DNA of 15,506 nt, taken from NCBI GenBank assembly GCA_945873925.1, contig CAMCES010000043.1, forward strand, positions 1 to 15,506, read 5' to 3'. This stretch comes from Bordetella parapertussis. GTDB taxonomy: Bacteria > Pseudomonadota > Gammaproteobacteria > Burkholderiales > Burkholderiaceae_C. Under the pieces are notes generated by a model. The model worked only from the letters and a program-made list of their open reading frames with translations, was not told the origin of the DNA and ran no database searches. The position numbers and the translations under genes were made by a program. This document shows positions 13,272 to 15,506 of the stretch, one piece after another; position 1 is the first letter of the stretch, and the number at the start of each line of letters is the position of its first letter.

Positions 13272-14063
13272 ATGATCGTTAAACAGATTTGGACCGCCAA
13301 CCCCTACCGCAATTTCAATTACTTGATTGCTTGCGCTGAGACAGGCGAGGCCTTGGCAATTGACCCTTTGGACAGTGACAGATGTTTAAAGGCTGCCAAG
13401 GACGAGGGGTGGGACATCACCCAAATCCTCAACACCCACGAACACTTTGACCACATTGGCGGCAACGAGGCGGTGGTGGCAGCCACCGGTGCCAAAGTGT
13501 TGGCCCATGCCAAGGCCAAGGACAGCGTTCCTGGCATGTTTCGCGGGTTGATCGCTGGCGACATCATCAAAGTGGGCAAAACCGTTGAACTAGAGGCCTT
13601 GGATACGCCGGGGCACACCATGTGCCACATCTGCTTGTGTGCCCACACCGACCAACCCGCATTGTTTTCTGGGGACACGCTTTTCAATGCGGGTGCAGGC
13701 AATTGTCACAACGGCGGCAATGCCAATTCCCTCTACAACACCTTCGCCACACAACTCAACACCCTGCCTGCCAACACCTTGATTTACCCAGGGCATGACT
13801 ACATCGAAAACAATTTGCGCTTCACCATGGATCGTGAACCAGACAACCTGCACGCTCAAGCTTTGCTCGAACAGGTGACTGGCCAGGACCTGAATGCGCC
13901 GTTGGTGACCACCTTGGCCATGGAGCGAGAGGTCAACACGTTTTTCCGTTTGGACCAAGCCACGGTCAAAGCGCAATTGAAGGCCGCCTTTCCAGAATTG
14001 CCGACCAACCCCGATGAAGAAACCGTGTTTGTCAAACTCCGGCAATTGCGCAACAGCTGGTGA
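13272..14063 (+). CDS. gloB: Hydroxyacylglutathione hydrolase (glyoxalase II) family metallo-beta-lactamase protein
   Basis: 263 residues from the ATG at 13272, chosen because GAGG lies 6 nt upstream (13262-13265) and homologous enzymes begin with this MIVKQIWTxN segment. The frame also contains ATGs at 13242 and 13245 with weaker sites. The fold is a metallo-beta-lactamase hydrolase. Zinc/iron ligands are T-H56-E-H58-F-D60-H61, H115 in DTPGHT, D135 in FSGDTLF and H175 in YPGHDY. Glyoxalase II splits S-D-lactoylglutathione to lactate and glutathione in methylglyoxal detoxification. The YPGHDYIENNLRF and FFR segments fit the glutathione-thioester branch rather than lactonases. It is divergent from plcP across 130 bp. 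Confidence 0.9.
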   Translation: MIVKQIWTANPYRNFNYLIACAETGEALAIDPLDSDRCLKAAKDEGWDITQILNTHEHFDHIGGNEAVVAATGAKVLAHAKAKDSVPGMFRGLIAGDIIKVGKTVELEALDTPGHTMCHICLCAHTDQPALFSGDTLFNAGAGNCHNGGNANSLYNTFATQLNTLPANTLIYPGHDYIENNLRFTMDREPDNLHAQALLEQVTGQDLNAPLVTTLAMEREVNTFFRLDQATVKAQLKAAFPELPTNPDEETVFVKLRQLRNSW

Positions 14064-14131
14064 AAAGCAGGAATTATTCCCCGTCGCAAAACGCGAGTCT
14101 CGACTGCACTTGATCTGCCTAGAATGGTCCT

Positions 14132-15049
14132 ATGAACCTCAAACGTACTCAAAAAGATTTGCTCTGGGTGTTATTGGCGGTAGCGATTTTTTGGCTATAT
14201 GCGGTGAATTTCGAGTGGGCCGAATCGGTCACCGTCTACACGCGTGGCCATGAGCCACTGCAGCTCGATGAAGTTCCTTGGGTATTGCTGGTGTTGAGCC
14301 TGGGGCTGACTTGGTACTCTTGGCGTCGAACCCGTGACGCGCAACTCGAAGTCCAGGAGCGAATTCGTTCCGAGCTAAAAGTACAAGAACTGCTCAGCCA
14401 CAACAGCGACCTGGCCCAGCGTTTGTTTTCAGCCCAAGAAGATGAGCGACGCGCACTGGCGCGCGAGTTGCATGATGAAATGGGCCAGACTTGCACAGCC
14501 ATTCGCACCGAAGCGGCTGTGTTGTCCATGGGCAAGCTCTCATTTGATGAGATGATGGCTTCAGCGCAGCGTATTGCCGCTTCTGCGCAGCAAATTTCTC
14601 AGATGACCCGCAACATGTTGCAGCGTTTGCGCCCGGCTGTGTTGGACAGCATGGGTTTGTCCGATGCCATTGAATCGCTTTGCGCCCAATGGCAAGTCAG
14701 CGCAGGTGTTCAGTGTCATTTCCAAGTTGATGAATTGCCCGCAGACGCGGATGACTATGTCAACGTCACTGTCTACAGGCTGGTGCAAGAGGGTTTAACG
14801 AATGTGGCACGGCATGCCCGCGCAAGCCAGGTCTCTGTAAAGATCAGTTGCTTACACAACGGTGATTTGCAATTGGTCATTCAGGACAACGGCATTGGTA
14901 TGTTTGACATCCAGGCCAACCATGCAGGATTTGGTTTGTTGGGCATGCGCGAGCGTGTGGCCAGTTTGGGTGGGCAACTTGCGTTGGAAAGCACCCCAGG
15001 CAAAGGTTTGTCTGTTTCTGTGCATTTACCAGCGGGGGGCGCATCATGA
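14132..15049 (+). CDS. Sensor histidine kinase, NarX/DesK type (HisKA_3)
   Basis: A 305-residue membrane kinase. Two transmembrane spans (about 10-26 and 48-64) enclose a short ~20-residue periplasmic loop. A coiled-coil linker (65-110) leads to the HisKA_3 dimerisation box with phospho-acceptor His114 in RELHDEMGQ. The HATPase domain follows with QEGLTNVARHA (N box), DNGIGM (G1) and GFGLLGMRERV (G2). With so small a periplasmic loop it may sense within the membrane or through a partner, and the signal is unknown. There is no Shine-Dalgarno; a TAGAAT -10-like box (14120-14125) ends 6 bp before the ATG, so a leaderless transcript is possible. It overlaps the response regulator by 4 bp (ATGA). 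Confidence 0.92.
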   Translation: MNLKRTQKDLLWVLLAVAIFWLYAVNFEWAESVTVYTRGHEPLQLDEVPWVLLVLSLGLTWYSWRRTRDAQLEVQERIRSELKVQELLSHNSDLAQRLFSAQEDERRALARELHDEMGQTCTAIRTEAAVLSMGKLSFDEMMASAQRIAASAQQISQMTRNMLQRLRPAVLDSMGLSDAIESLCAQWQVSAGVQCHFQVDELPADADDYVNVTVYRLVQEGLTNVARHARASQVSVKISCLHNGDLQLVIQDNGIGMFDIQANHAGFGLLGMRERVASLGGQLALESTPGKGLSVSVHLPAGGAS

Positions 15050-15506
15050 TTCGAGTGCTGTTGGTAGATGACCACCCTGTGGTTCGTTCAGGCTATTTCA
15101 GACTTTTGACACAAGACCTGAACATCCAAGTGGTGGCAGAAGCAAACACGGCGGACGATGCCTACAAAGCCTTTGTAGCGCATGCGCCAGATGTCACGAT
15201 CACCGATTTGTCCATGCCTGGGTTGGGTGGATTGGGGTTGTTGCAAAAGATATTGGCACGTAACAGCTCAGCGAGGGTCTTGGTTTGCAGCATGTACGAC
15301 TCTGCTCAAGTGGTTCAGCGTGCCATGCTGACTGGCGCGATGGGCTTTGTGTCTAAAAATACGCAACCGGAAGATCTGGTGAGGGCAGTTCATGCTGTCT
15401 TTAGGGGCGAAGTGTTTGCCACCCCTGGTCTGAACGATGAATTGGCAGCGAGTGTGCAAACCGATGAGACCCAACGAATCGCATCACTGACTTCGCGTGA
15501 GTATGA
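15046..15506 (+). CDS. NarL/FixJ-type response regulator (partial, C-terminus off-window)
   Basis: 153 codons run to the window end in frame, with no stop. The receiver domain has acidic D8-D9, phospho-acceptor D54 in TDLSMPG, S82 and conserved K104 in FVSKN. The last residues, LTSREY, begin the LuxR-type helix-turn-helix (family consensus LTxRExEVL). The ATG overlaps the kinase stop, so the two form a cognate pair. The DNA-binding helix and the target genes are outside the window. Confidence 0.93.
   Translation, partial: MIRVLLVDDHPVVRSGYFRLLTQDLNIQVVAEANTADDAYKAFVAHAPDVTITDLSMPGLGGLGLLQKILARNSSARVLVCSMYDSAQVVQRAMLTGAMGFVSKNTQPEDLVRAVHAVFRGEVFATPGLNDELAASVQTDETQRIASLTSREY

Overview
The window looks like chromosomal DNA of a betaproteobacterium of order Burkholderiales, most likely a Comamonadaceae-type freshwater organism. 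This is an inference from the protein families, the moderate GC content and the compact, overlapping gene layout. No rRNA, tRNA, CRISPR array or insertion sequence is visible. No gene-free stretch exceeds 300 bases; the longest is the 181 bp at 280-460.

Left edge (1-460): the N-terminal part of a P4-type tyrosine integrase runs off the window on the minus strand, preceded by two copies of a 10-bp repeat. This probably marks the end of an integrated element lying to the left. From 461 to 3590 everything is on the minus strand: a small exported protein with 23-residue cysteine repeats coupled to an abasic-site DNA-crosslink (SRAP/YedK) protein, a small exported Rap1a/Tai-like protein, a MipA/OmpV outer-membrane protein, a small unknown protein with a TTG start, and a SixA-type phosphohistidine phosphatase.

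The middle (3768-13138) is an envelope and lipid region. It holds UDP-glucose dehydrogenase (ugd) coupled to a CxxCxxCC protein, a GT4 glycosyltransferase coupled to polyphosphate kinase 2, a His-rich membrane protein resembling Mpo1/DUF962, a membrane-anchored class III aminotransferase, phosphatidylserine decarboxylase (psd), an LplT-type lysophospholipid transporter, and a PlcP-like metallophosphoesterase. PlcP plus a GT4 glycosyltransferase is the known toolkit for replacing phospholipids with glycolipids under phosphate starvation. Ugd could supply UDP-glucuronate for a glucuronosyl lipid and PPK2 ties in polyphosphate. Degenerate PhoB-box-like sequences (11-bp-spaced TGTCAT-type repeats) lie upstream of the glycosyltransferase, the Mpo1-like gene and plcP. 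The idea that these genes form one phosphate-responsive lipid-remodelling locus, including two uncharacterised membrane enzymes, is the main hypothesis from this window.

Right edge (13272-15506): a glyoxalase II-family hydrolase, then a NarX/DesK-type two-transmembrane histidine kinase coupled to a NarL/FixJ-type response regulator, which is cut by the window end.
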